This document shows positions 1 through 8,504 of a DNA stretch of 23,012 bases, piece after piece (positions within the stretch are counted from its first letter, which is position 1; every line of letters starts with the position of its first letter). The DNA is from JBGSZX01 sp964640545 (GTDB taxonomy: Bacteria; Bdellovibrionota; UBA2428). The notes below the pieces were generated by a model. It worked only from the letters and a program-made list of their open reading frames with translations, searched no databases and had not been told where the DNA came from. The position numbers and the translations under genes are program-made. Where the stretch lies: the NCBI GenBank assembly GCA_964640545.1, contig CAZXHL010000035.1, positions 1-23,012 on the forward strand, given 5' to 3'.

Positions 1-85
1 TCCTTCGACTGAATCTAAATATTTAAAATGACTTAGAAAGGCCCTTAAGCTGGACATGCCCTTACAACACTTAAGCGCGCACAGT
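1..85. repeat. Palindromic repeat copy A (right arm only, cut by the window edge)
   Basis: Positions 2-85 match 16721-16804 of the complete copy C at 83 of 84 positions; the only difference is A at 54 where copy C has G. The segment ends in CGCGCACAGT, the complement of the ACTGTGCGCG terminus seen in copies C and D. The left arm lies outside the window. The element ends 8 nt beyond the stop codon of acs, so an acs transcript would run straight into it. No coding potential is seen. It belongs to the same family as 12844-13038, 16585-16804 and 22918-23012. The function is unknown; there is no T-run that would make it an ordinary intrinsic terminator. Confidence 0.9.
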
Positions 86-93
86 TAGAAAGC

Positions 94-2073
94 TTAATCC
101 TCGGAGAGCGAATCGGCTGAGAAATCTTCCAAGGTCGTTGTGTCGCCTTTGATCACGCCGTTTTGAGCCAATTCCCTGAGAAGTCTGCGCATGATTTTTC
201 CGCTTCGTGTTTTGGGAAGAGCTTTGGCGACTCGAACTTCACGAGGTTTGGCAAAGCTTCCAATCTCATTACCAACAGTTTCGCGCGCCTCGTTCTTGAT
301 GGTGTCGACACTCAGTTTTCCGCTCTCCACCAACACTTTGGCTTCGTCTGTGAGTTCCACAAAAGCTACGATGGCTTGACCTTTGACTTCGTCCGGAACG
401 CCAGCCGCTGCTGCTTCGTAAATATAAGGGTGAGTGATGAGCGCACTTTCAACTTCTGCCGTGCCAATGCGGTGGCCAGAAATGTTGAGAACATCATCCA
501 TGCGGCCCTCGATCCAGACGTAGCCATCTTCATCGATTGTTGCCATATCACCCGTCAGGTAAACACCATCCAATACTTCTGATGTCTTCCAGTAAGTTTT
601 CGCAAAACGTTCGGGGTCACCCCAAATGCCTCGGGCCATGGATGGCCAAGGTTTTTTGATGATGAGAGCTCCTTTTTTATTTTTACCTACGCTTTTTCCG
701 GTTTCAATGTCGACAACATCGATGTCTACGCCGGGAAGAGGGTGAGTGGCTGAACCAGGCTTCGTGGCTGTCGCGCCAGGGAAAGGTGAGATCATTACGC
801 CACCGGTTTCCGTTTGCCAGTAAGTATCGACGATGGGGCATTTCTCATGGCCAATGTGTTTGTTGAACCAGAGCCATGCTTCGGGGTTGATGGGTTCCCC
901 AACAGTTCCAAGAAGGCGAAGCGTCGAGAGTGAATGTTTCGCGGGGAGGGCGTCGCCACATCCCATGAACATCCGAATGGCAGTAGGCGATGTGTAAAAA
1001 ATATTTACTTTGTGACGATCAATCATTTCCCAAAAGCGATCTTTGCTCGGGTGGGTTGGCGCTCCCTCATAAATCAATTGAGTCACGCCATTCGATAGAG
1101 GACCGTAGGTGATGTAGGTGTGTCCGGTGATCCATCCACAGTCCGCACTACACCAGTAGACATCATTGTCTTTGATGTCGAAGAGCCATCTTGTCGACCA
1201 ATGAGCCCATAGCAAATATCCGGCTTGTGTGTGGTAGAGACCTTTTGGTTTTCCTGTGGTTCCAGAGGTGTAGAGAATAAATAGGGGATGTTCCGAATCG
1301 AGTTGCACGGCTTCACAGGTCTTTTCCTGCTTTTCAACAAATTCCCAGGAATGGTCGCGGCCATCTTTTATTGCGCAAGGTTGAAACGCATCTCTTCGAA
1401 AGACGAGCATGTTTTCTACTTTGCTTGCGGCTTTATCTAGGGCATCGTCGACGACAGATTTTAAGTTTAAGAAATTTCCTTTTCTATAAGTGCCGTCAGC
1501 GGTGATGATGCATTTGGCTTCGGAGTCTTGAAGTCTGTCGGCAATCGCTTGCGAGGAAAAACCGGCAAAGACAACAGTGTGAATGGCGCCGATACGCGCA
1601 CACGCTTGCATGCTGGCGATGGCTTCTGGGACCATTGGCATATAAAGCAAAACTCGGTCACCCTTTTTCACTCCAAGCTCCTTGAGAGCGTTGGAAATTT
1701 GACAGGTCATTTCATAAAGTTCTTGGTAAGAGACCTCGCGGAGGATCGCTTCATCACCTTTTTTGGGTTCTGCTTCCCAAATAAGAGCTGTTTTTGAAGC
1801 GTTGTGCGGGAGGTGTTTGTCGAGGCAATTTTCTGACACATTGAGTTCGGCTCCGGTAAACCATGAGGCTTTGGGTGCCTGCCAATCAAGAATTTTTGTG
1901 GGTGCTTTGGAAAACTTGATCACTTTGGCAAGCTCAGCCCAGAATGAATCGCCTTGTCGCATAGACGTGTCGTAAAACGCTTGCGCGGTTTGTTCGCCTT
2001 GCATGTTGGCTTGAGCGACAAACTCGGGAGACGGAGGGAATACGGATGCATGAATCGTTTTTTCGGTCGTCAT
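94..2073 (-). CDS. acs: Acetyl-CoA synthetase, AMP-forming
   Basis: A 659-aa cytoplasmic enzyme that converts acetate, ATP and CoA to acetyl-CoA, AMP and PPi through acetyl-adenylate. The whole length matches the usual ~650 aa of Acs. Visible ANL-superfamily motifs, in order, are the phosphate-binding loop YTSGTTGKPKG (about 268-278), DTYWQTETGG (416-425), the hinge and C-domain motif GRMDDVLNISGHR (523-535), and PKTRSGK near the C-terminus. In that last motif the catalytic Lys is about residue 626, the residue that Pat-type acetyltransferases acetylate in other bacteria. The start is ATG with only a weak upstream purine stretch. It is divergent from the gliding operon, and its 3' end abuts repeat copy A. 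Propionyl-CoA synthetase is a less likely alternative, given the length and the tight match to Acs motifs. Confidence 0.96.
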   Translation of the reverse strand: MTTEKTIHASVFPPSPEFVAQANMQGEQTAQAFYDTSMRQGDSFWAELAKVIKFSKAPTKILDWQAPKASWFTGAELNVSENCLDKHLPHNASKTALIWEAEPKKGDEAILREVSYQELYEMTCQISNALKELGVKKGDRVLLYMPMVPEAIASMQACARIGAIHTVVFAGFSSQAIADRLQDSEAKCIITADGTYRKGNFLNLKSVVDDALDKAASKVENMLVFRRDAFQPCAIKDGRDHSWEFVEKQEKTCEAVQLDSEHPLFILYTSGTTGKPKGLYHTQAGYLLWAHWSTRWLFDIKDNDVYWCSADCGWITGHTYITYGPLSNGVTQLIYEGAPTHPSKDRFWEMIDRHKVNIFYTSPTAIRMFMGCGDALPAKHSLSTLRLLGTVGEPINPEAWLWFNKHIGHEKCPIVDTYWQTETGGVMISPFPGATATKPGSATHPLPGVDIDVVDIETGKSVGKNKKGALIIKKPWPSMARGIWGDPERFAKTYWKTSEVLDGVYLTGDMATIDEDGYVWIEGRMDDVLNISGHRIGTAEVESALITHPYIYEAAAAGVPDEVKGQAIVAFVELTDEAKVLVESGKLSVDTIKNEARETVGNEIGSFAKPREVRVAKALPKTRSGKIMRRLLRELAQNGVIKGDTTTLEDFSADSLSED

Positions 2074-2200
2074 AAGATTGGTTTTAATCCAAGCGAGCTG
2101 GCTTGAATATTCCAGATCCTCTTAAAAATCGAAGATTTGACACTCCGCTAAGATGCACTCAAAGAGGCGATGCAGTATTCTATAGGTGGGGAGAATTTGT
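2074..2200. promoter_or_regulatory. Divergent intergenic region between acs and the gliding operon
   Basis: This stretch must hold the start signals for acs (leftward) and for the gliding operon (rightward). A perfect -35-like hexamer TTGACA lies at 2137-2142 on the plus strand, but no good -10 follows at 16-18 nt. A T/A-rich TATTCT at 2176-2181 is too far away to pair with it. An imperfect palindrome centred on GAATATTC (about 2103-2115, with CTGG and CCAG nearby) could be an operator. GGGGAGA at 2188-2194 is the ribosome-binding site that decides the start of the next gene. The promoter assignment is tentative. Confidence 0.3.
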
Positions 2201-3019
2201 GTGCTGAGGGCTATTATTTTGCGACCACGATTGAAGCGTTCTTCGTTTATTTTTGCGAGTTTAGGATGCTGTTTATTTTTTGGAAACATGGGGAAGCTCA
2301 TGGCTCAAGATCTCACGCCAGCTGAGCGAGAACTTCTGCTAGGAGATGGGACGAATTCTTCGAACTTTGATCAAGGGGTTATCGATACACCTCCTGAAAC
2401 AAAATTTGAAATGTCTCGTGAGGAAGTCGACGAAGATCGTCTTGAAGAAATCGAACAGGCAATCATTGGACCTGAAAAGATACCTTACGATCAAGTCTTC
2501 GTTGTTCAGAAGCGATTCATTCAAAAAGAAAATCGGCAAGAGATCACTCCGTTTATGTTGGGCGTTCAGCCAGCAGATAGTTTCCGCAGACAATTTCAAT
2601 GGGGATTTTCTTATACATATCACCTTACTGAAAGTTTTGGAATCGAGGCTGTGCACGCAGCCTTCCTAACAAATTATGAGACAGGCCTCGATGATGACAT
2701 CGACAACACGACCGGACTTCTTACCGATTTTGGTGTTACGCCTGTTGTGATTCTCGGATCTACATTGGTGTGGACTCCCTTTAAATCAAAATCTGCAACT
2801 AGGGATAGTGTGTATCATTTTGAGACCTACTTGAGTGCTGGGGGTGGGGCTGCCCTTGGTGAAACTGGGAATGATGGAGTTGGAATCTTTGGCATAGGCT
2901 TTAGAGCTTTTATGAATCGCCGCTCACTTTTAAAGTTTGAAGTGCGGGACTATCTCCAGTTTGGTGGAGCATCCAAAAACAAAGTCAGTCTGATGTTCGG
3001 AGGAGCGTTGCTCTTATGA
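2201..3019 (+). CDS. Outer-membrane beta-barrel protein of the gliding operon
   Basis: About 272 aa, probably an outer-membrane beta-barrel protein of the kind encoded beside gliding genes in myxobacteria and Bdellovibrio. From this start the N-terminus is basic (RPRLKR) followed by a hydrophobic stretch and a likely cleavage near LMA-Q, a signal peptide. Residues ~45-110 are acidic and probably periplasmic. The rest alternates polar and hydrophobic residues with Gly- and aromatic-rich strands, and ends in a hydrophobic FGGALLL as barrels often do. I chose GTG at 2201 because GGGGAGA at 2188-2194 is ideally spaced for it; an in-frame GTG at 2186 would place that site inside the gene. The stop overlaps the next ATG (ATGA), so translation is probably coupled. 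A role like GltA, GltB or GltH is inferred from position only. Confidence 0.75.
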   Translation: MLRAIILRPRLKRSSFIFASLGCCLFFGNMGKLMAQDLTPAERELLLGDGTNSSNFDQGVIDTPPETKFEMSREEVDEDRLEEIEQAIIGPEKIPYDQVFVVQKRFIQKENRQEITPFMLGVQPADSFRRQFQWGFSYTYHLTESFGIEAVHAAFLTNYETGLDDDIDNTTGLLTDFGVTPVVILGSTLVWTPFKSKSATRDSVYHFETYLSAGGGAALGETGNDGVGIFGIGFRAFMNRRSLLKFEVRDYLQFGGASKNKVSLMFGGALLL

Positions 3020-4533
3020 AAAATAAATTGAGTCATCCAATAGGTAAAAAATTAATTCTAGTTTTAGGGCTTTTGGTGTTAAGCCCTTCAGTTGGTGAAG
3101 CCCAAAGTTGGAGAAACCAATACAATGATTATGTTGTTTCTGGCCAGCATGAGAAAGCCTTGCAATACCTATGGGGTAGAACCCTAAGAAATACAAGGGC
3201 GAATGAACACGTGCAAAGAGCCTTGCAGATGGAGCGGGTTGGCTTGCATCTATCCGCGCTTAGAGAATGGGCTAATGCCGTAAGAGCTAATCCAAGACTT
3301 CGAGTGGCGATGGAAGGTTTCGGCCAATCTGCAATACGCTGGGATCGTCTGGGATCGGTAAACTCGTTGGTGAAAGCTGCCAATGCCTCCGGAGTAAGAG
3401 CAAGTTCATGGACACCTGCCTTTAAGTTAGCCGCTTCTTTGAATGCACTTCGGTCAGGATCCGCTAACGCGGCTTCTCAATGGATGCCGACCACTAGGGG
3501 CATCTTGGGAATTAGAAATATCGATGCAAGAATTCAGGCTGCATTGCACCTTGCTAGTCTTCAGGTCTACTTCGGGCAAACAAGACAAGCTGTGACCACT
3601 TTAACTTCTGCAGCAGCAAATGAAAAATCTGCAAAGTATGGAGTGTTGAGGCTGCAGGCTGCTCGGCTGTATTATGATTTGAATCAGTTCACTCCGAGTC
3701 TAGAACAGCTCGTATCACTGCCTCGCAACTCAGGATCTTGGTATCAAGGGGTCTTGACGGGGGCTTGGTCAGCGTATCGTTTGAAAGATTTTAACTTGGC
3801 TTTAGGTCAGTTGTTGACCTTGCATAGTCCATACTTGGATAGCAAGTATTCTCCTGAAACTTATGTTTTGGAGTCGGCGACTCTTTTTCAGTTGTGTCAC
3901 TTTAAGTCGGCATTACGTAGCCTTGAGACTTTGAAAGATAAGTACAAGGGCGTGGCAAATGCCGTTTCCAGATTTCAAAGATCATATACAACAGCATCGA
4001 GCCGAGTGAATGCCGTTATCGGATATGCACGCGGCACCTCAGAAGGTTTGTCTGGAATCGATAGTCGTTCGTTAGCGTTGTTGATGGATGGATTGCTACA
4101 GGAGGAAGCATTGGTCAGAGCTGACCGAATCTTACTTCAAGTGGATCAAGAAAAAGAAAAGCTTGAGAGGTTTCTTCCAAATAGTAGTAATGCTCTTTGG
4201 AAAAATCTTTCCAATAGCTATGATTCTGAATTGAAATACGCAACGATCGAGGCCAATCGCGATGCCATTCGCGCTATCAACCGTAAGTTAAAATTGATGG
4301 CGACGGATGTTTCCGTAGCTTTTGAGAATGCGAGTTTGGTAGAGCTTGAGGTGAACACGAAACTTCGTGAGCGACTCATTCGCGCTGAAGTTCCGAAGAA
4401 AGTCGAAGTTGATTTTGATGCTGATGTAAAAAATGGCTATGAATTCTGGCCCTTCGAAGGAGAGTTCTGGCGTGATGAAGTGGGAAGCTATGCTTTCGCT
4501 ACAACAAGCGTCTGTGGAGAGGGTGAGCTATGA
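3016..4533 (+). CDS. Periplasmic TPR protein, GltE/AglT-like
   Basis: A 505-aa exported protein. Residues 1-29 form a signal peptide (basic MKNK start, hydrophobic LILVLGLLVL, cleavage near GEAQ-S). Residues ~35-330 are helical repeats of TPR type, with recurring A-L-x-x-L/Y patterns such as EKALQYLWGRTL and FNLALGQLL. A Lys/Glu-rich helical region follows, and the C-terminus carries YEFWPFEGEFWRDEVGSYAF, an aromatic motif I associate with deltaproteobacterial envelope TPR proteins. Size and neighbours fit GltE/AglT, a periplasmic part of the Myxococcus gliding complex that stabilises outer-membrane partners. AGGAG at 3001-3005 serves as the ribosome-binding site. It overlaps both neighbours by 4 nt. 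The precise orthology is inference; TPR proteins are easy to mis-assign. Confidence 0.78.
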   Translation: MKNKLSHPIGKKLILVLGLLVLSPSVGEAQSWRNQYNDYVVSGQHEKALQYLWGRTLRNTRANEHVQRALQMERVGLHLSALREWANAVRANPRLRVAMEGFGQSAIRWDRLGSVNSLVKAANASGVRASSWTPAFKLAASLNALRSGSANAASQWMPTTRGILGIRNIDARIQAALHLASLQVYFGQTRQAVTTLTSAAANEKSAKYGVLRLQAARLYYDLNQFTPSLEQLVSLPRNSGSWYQGVLTGAWSAYRLKDFNLALGQLLTLHSPYLDSKYSPETYVLESATLFQLCHFKSALRSLETLKDKYKGVANAVSRFQRSYTTASSRVNAVIGYARGTSEGLSGIDSRSLALLMDGLLQEEALVRADRILLQVDQEKEKLERFLPNSSNALWKNLSNSYDSELKYATIEANRDAIRAINRKLKLMATDVSVAFENASLVELEVNTKLRERLIRAEVPKKVEVDFDADVKNGYEFWPFEGEFWRDEVGSYAFATTSVCGEGEL

Positions 4534-7500
4534 AAAATAAGTTCACAATTGCTTTAAGCTTGGGCTTACTTTTTTCTTCACCGATTGTAATAGGCCAAAA
4601 TCGTAGTTCTTGGGGTGTAGAATCTCAATCGAAGGTTGAAATAAAGGTCTCCGAAGAGAACAATATTGAACGATCACGGGTTACGATTCGTAAGAACAAT
4701 GGAGAACGAGGAGCTAAGCCTCTGCTTCGTCGAGAGAGCATTTCATTTGAAAAAGCTCTAAAGTACAAAAGGTTTGAGAAAACTCAAGAGCTCATAGGAC
4801 AGCTTGAAAAGTTGATTCCTAGGACCGGACAAAGCTCTCGAAGAGGTGAGCTTCAAATGAGGCTGGCAGAATTGTATTTCGAACGTTCTAAGGACGTGGC
4901 CTCTGAGGAGAGTGAGAAGTGGAAACAGGCCGTTATCGAATGGGAGAAATTAGATCCTGAAAAACGAGATGATAAGTCTCGGCCGATATTGCGTACGCCT
5001 CAAGCAGATCGCTATCGCAAACAAGCGTTGTCGCTTTACAAAGATCTTGAAAAAAGAAGTCGCGGGAAAGACCTGGGACGTTCTCAGTCGATCGAGCGTG
5101 AGGAAGTTTTATTTTATCTTGGGATGACCTTGGTTGATCTTCGAGATGCCAAGTCAGCGATTCGCTACTTGGAAGAACTCTTGAGGCGATACCCCAGTAG
5201 TTCCAAATCATTTGCTGCGAAACTGCAACTGGCTGATTTGTATTTTGATAAAGGTAGCTTTAAGGCTTCGAGAGATTTGTACATTCAGCTAGCTGGAGAC
5301 AATCAGGCCGCAAAACTCTCGGAAGAGCTTCGTCCTTATATTATGTATAAACTCGCTTGGAGTTACTTTAATACCACCGAGTACTCAAAGGCTGTGCTTG
5401 CCTATAAGAAGACGGTTGATCTAGCTGATAGCAGATCAACAATTTCATTCAAAATGGAGGCCGAACGCGATTTGGCTAGGACTTTCGCACTAGCGGGACA
5501 ATATGAAGAGGGTATCGAGTACTTTGATGGACGCGATGAAGATCTCTTGCTGACTCATTTGGGGAATTCAGCTGATCTCTCATCAAGTCGAGGCAAACAT
5601 TTAGCTGCGATTCGCTACTACTCAATATTGATAGATAAAGATAAAAAATCCCAGCTAGCTCATGACTACGCCCTAAAGCGATTGGAGCTTTATAGAAGGT
5701 ATCCCAAAAAGTTCAATTTCTTTGCCAAGTTTAAGGAATATGTTGAAGACTACGATGCTGATTCTTCTTGGATGGGGAAACGTTCGAGTGACGAGAAAAA
5801 AATATTCACAGAAGAGGTCGTGGCTTTGATGAGACGCGAGGCAAAAGCGCTTCATAGGGCTGGACAGAGAAGGCAGAGCTCGGGGCATCTCGGGGCGGCT
5901 GCTCAATATTATGCGCTTTATTTCGATAAAGTACCTTCTCCGAACCCCGATACGGATGAGAACAGGCATGAGATGATGTTCTACTATGCCGAACTTCTCT
6001 ATAAATTGAAGCGATTCGATGAGTCTGAAAAAGCTTACGCTAGTGTGGGTAAAGGGAAATATTCATCGAATGCGGCTTATGCACGTATTCTTGCTCTACG
6101 TGAAGCTTCTATTAAAGATAAATCTAAATCTGAAGATCTCGTAAGTGCCACAGAAAAGTTCATTGAAAGCTTCCCAGAAGATAAACGCGGAAGTGACTTG
6201 CTTTATGCCAGTGCCTTTGAAGCCTACTCTGGCGGCGAGAAGGGACTTTCCAAAAAGACTTTGAAGTCGATCATTGCGAAGTATCCTTCAACTGATGCTG
6301 GATTAAAGGCCGCTGAACGATATTTGTTTATCTTGGAAGAAGAGGGGGATCTTGATGATGCTCTTAAAGGGGTTGATGAACTCCTGACCAATCAAGAATT
6401 GATGAAGGCTCATGGCAATCGTCTATCAAGAAAGCTCGAGCTTGTAAAAGACAAGCTTCAGTTTAAGAAGATCGAAAAAATGGATGAAGACTCCGATTCT
6501 GACCGATCTGAAAAAGCGGCGGCCTATCTGGCGCTAGCTCCAAGTTTGTCGAGATCATTGCAGGAAAAAGCATTCAACAACTCTCTCGTTCTGGCTGAAA
6601 AGGCAAAGGATCAGAAGACGGCCAAGCTCGCGGGTGATGCGCTACTCAAGCGTTTTCCGAAGTCTGATTATTCCAAGGGCTTGTATCTGGTTCAGGCCGA
6701 AGAGTTGGCTCGTAAGGGGCAGTGGAACAATGCTCTTCGTACTTATAAAAAATACATCACACTCAACAAGCAGAAGAAGGCTCTCGCGAAAGACGAGTAT
6801 GAACAAGCTTTATGGAACCGCATCTTTATTCAAGCTCATCTTGAAGATCAAGTTGGTGTAGACGTTTTTAGGGGGAGAGCCGCCTCTAAAGATCTTCGTG
6901 CTTCGCTAACTGAATTTTTGGCTAGCTATCCGAGATCTCAATTCCGTGATGCCGTGATTGAAATAGAAGCCTTCCGAAATGATGTGTCGACAGATCAGAT
7001 CAATAAAATGAGACGGATGCCAAACCTGAGTTCTGCGGAACGTGTTCTTTTGGACCAGGCGACATTGGCTCGATTGCTTAGGACAACTCCTGTAAAGGGG
7101 CGATCGGCAGTTCTGAGACAATGGCCCGCGTCCAAATCGAAGGATTTGCCCTGGGATTTAAGAAGAACATTGGCTCAATGGGAATTCGAGAGTTTAGAGG
7201 GCACATATAATGCCTACCAAAAGTATCGCCTGAACTTTAATGGGAAAGCTTTTGCTAGCACTCTCAAAAATAAAACTTCAAAATTGGAAGCTCTTGAGAA
7301 GTCTTATCTAGGAGTCGTAGCCTACGGAGACGGTGATTACGCACTTCGAAGTATTTCGCGATTGGCTAGTATGTATGGAGCTTTTGCAGCAGAACTTTCA
7401 AAGGCGCCTGTTCCTAAGTCAGATCTTCAATCGTTTGTAGATCCGTTTCAAATGCGGACGAAAGATCTTTTACTTGATTGTTTAGAAAAAGCTAAAGACT

Positions 7501-8198
7501 TTAAAATCATTGGTCCGGGTCTGGAGTCATGTAAGGGCGCTCTTGGGAAGATAGAACCCAACATGTTTCGCTTGACCTATGAAAAAGAAATGAACCCTGG
7601 TTTTATTGCAGATCCCGAAAAGCCACACGTTCTTTGGAGTGAAGGCAGGGAAGCGGCGAAGGCAAGAAAACGATCAGAGTTGATGCTTGCATATAAGGTA
7701 GCTCAAGGAGAGGTTTCCGAAGGGCGAATGGAGGAAGATTATCTTCCCTATTTCGATAACCTCATGGCACTAACTCTCTGGACGGAAGGCCGAACAGAGC
7801 AAGCCGTATCCACGCTGCGTAAGACAGCAGATGTTGGTGGTTCTGATCTTAAAGGTCTGAGACGTTCGGCTTCGATGAATTTGGCTGCGATCTTTGTCAA
7901 AACAGGTGATTATGCTGAAGCCAAGACGTTGATCGAAGGGCTCTCAGACGACTCACCTGAGGCAGCTTACATTGGCGGTTCAGCTCATGTTGGAGATGGG
8001 GACTTCTCAGAAGCGGCTAAGATCTACAAAAAGGCTTATGACAAGTTTAAGAATGCCGACTTTTTATTCCACCAGGCTCTCGCGGAGAAAAAAGGTGGGA
8101 AAGATGATGATGCTGTGAAACATCTAAAAAAATATATTGATTTAGAAACACCTGTGGCGAGTCATATATCAAGACGACTTTTGAAAGAGTGGAGATAA
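4530..8198 (+). CDS. Large periplasmic TPR protein, GltD/AgmU-like
   Basis: 1222 aa, exported: residues 1-22 form a signal peptide (MKNK, hydrophobic FTIALSLGLLF, cleavage near VIG-Q). Nearly the whole remainder is tandem TPR-like helical repeats, for example SAIRYLEELLRRYPSSSKS, KAVLAYKKTVDLA and EAAKIYKKAYDKFKNADF near the C-terminus, rich in Lys, Glu and Ala. A single very large periplasmic TPR protein next to a ~500-aa one and an FHA/AgmX protein is the layout of the Myxococcus gliding cluster, where AgmU/GltD is of similar size and moves with the motility complex in the periplasm. Its ATG overlaps the previous stop (ATGA). The first five codons resemble those of the preceding gene, which may reflect ancestral duplication or shared translation-initiation sequence. 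A scaffolding role is inferred. Confidence 0.78.
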   Translation: MKNKFTIALSLGLLFSSPIVIGQNRSSWGVESQSKVEIKVSEENNIERSRVTIRKNNGERGAKPLLRRESISFEKALKYKRFEKTQELIGQLEKLIPRTGQSSRRGELQMRLAELYFERSKDVASEESEKWKQAVIEWEKLDPEKRDDKSRPILRTPQADRYRKQALSLYKDLEKRSRGKDLGRSQSIEREEVLFYLGMTLVDLRDAKSAIRYLEELLRRYPSSSKSFAAKLQLADLYFDKGSFKASRDLYIQLAGDNQAAKLSEELRPYIMYKLAWSYFNTTEYSKAVLAYKKTVDLADSRSTISFKMEAERDLARTFALAGQYEEGIEYFDGRDEDLLLTHLGNSADLSSSRGKHLAAIRYYSILIDKDKKSQLAHDYALKRLELYRRYPKKFNFFAKFKEYVEDYDADSSWMGKRSSDEKKIFTEEVVALMRREAKALHRAGQRRQSSGHLGAAAQYYALYFDKVPSPNPDTDENRHEMMFYYAELLYKLKRFDESEKAYASVGKGKYSSNAAYARILALREASIKDKSKSEDLVSATEKFIESFPEDKRGSDLLYASAFEAYSGGEKGLSKKTLKSIIAKYPSTDAGLKAAERYLFILEEEGDLDDALKGVDELLTNQELMKAHGNRLSRKLELVKDKLQFKKIEKMDEDSDSDRSEKAAAYLALAPSLSRSLQEKAFNNSLVLAEKAKDQKTAKLAGDALLKRFPKSDYSKGLYLVQAEELARKGQWNNALRTYKKYITLNKQKKALAKDEYEQALWNRIFIQAHLEDQVGVDVFRGRAASKDLRASLTEFLASYPRSQFRDAVIEIEAFRNDVSTDQINKMRRMPNLSSAERVLLDQATLARLLRTTPVKGRSAVLRQWPASKSKDLPWDLRRTLAQWEFESLEGTYNAYQKYRLNFNGKAFASTLKNKTSKLEALEKSYLGVVAYGDGDYALRSISRLASMYGAFAAELSKAPVPKSDLQSFVDPFQMRTKDLLLDCLEKAKDFKIIGPGLESCKGALGKIEPNMFRLTYEKEMNPGFIADPEKPHVLWSEGREAAKARKRSELMLAYKVAQGEVSEGRMEEDYLPYFDNLMALTLWTEGRTEQAVSTLRKTADVGGSDLKGLRRSASMNLAAIFVKTGDYAEAKTLIEGLSDDSPEAAYIGGSAHVGDGDFSEAAKIYKKAYDKFKNADFLFHQALAEKKGGKDDDAVKHLKKYIDLETPVASHISRRLLKEWR

Positions 8199-8205
8199 TT
8201 CGAAA

Positions 8206-8499
8206 ATGAGAATCTATTTAATGTTGATAGGGCTTTTTCTCTCCAGTTCTGTGGCTTGGGCCCAGTCTGGTAACTATTCCCAAGAGGGATGGATCATTAG
8301 ACGTACCAAAAAAGGAATCATCAAAGTTCCAAAGAAGCAAAAGTTTCGATTCGAAGGAACTCAGATCGACGGCGGTGTTTCGCGTCCTTCAAATAGTGTG
8401 CTTGGAACTAGGGTGCAAAGACAAAACACATCTCTGATTCCTGTAAGAACTTCCTTTAAAGAAGAATTCTTAGGGGCGAGCGGGCTTCAGGAAAGGTAA
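8206..8499 (+). CDS. Small secreted protein of the gliding operon, in GltF position
   Basis: A 97-aa protein with a clear signal peptide (MRIYLMLIGLFLSSSVAWAQ, cleavage around A-Q). The mature ~77 residues are basic (RRTKKGIIKVPKKQKFRFEG), contain no Cys, and match no family I recognise. It starts 7 nt after the GltD-like stop with GGAG at 8191-8194, and ends 5 nt before the FHA gene, so it is a genuine operon member. In Myxococcus the small gltF gene lies between the TPR genes and gltG. The position suggests an equivalent, but no sequence similarity is claimed. The basic mature domain could contact peptidoglycan or acidic TPR surfaces; that is speculation. Confidence 0.7.
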   Translation: MRIYLMLIGLFLSSSVAWAQSGNYSQEGWIIRRTKKGIIKVPKKQKFRFEGTQIDGGVSRPSNSVLGTRVQRQNTSLIPVRTSFKEEFLGASGLQER

Positions 8500-8504
8500 T
8501 CGAC

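Noticed and set aside
163..582. Antisense reading frame of 139 codons inside acs
   Set aside because: It is opposite a strongly conserved enzyme gene, has no ribosome-binding site and no recognisable protein features; it is a shadow of acs codon usage.
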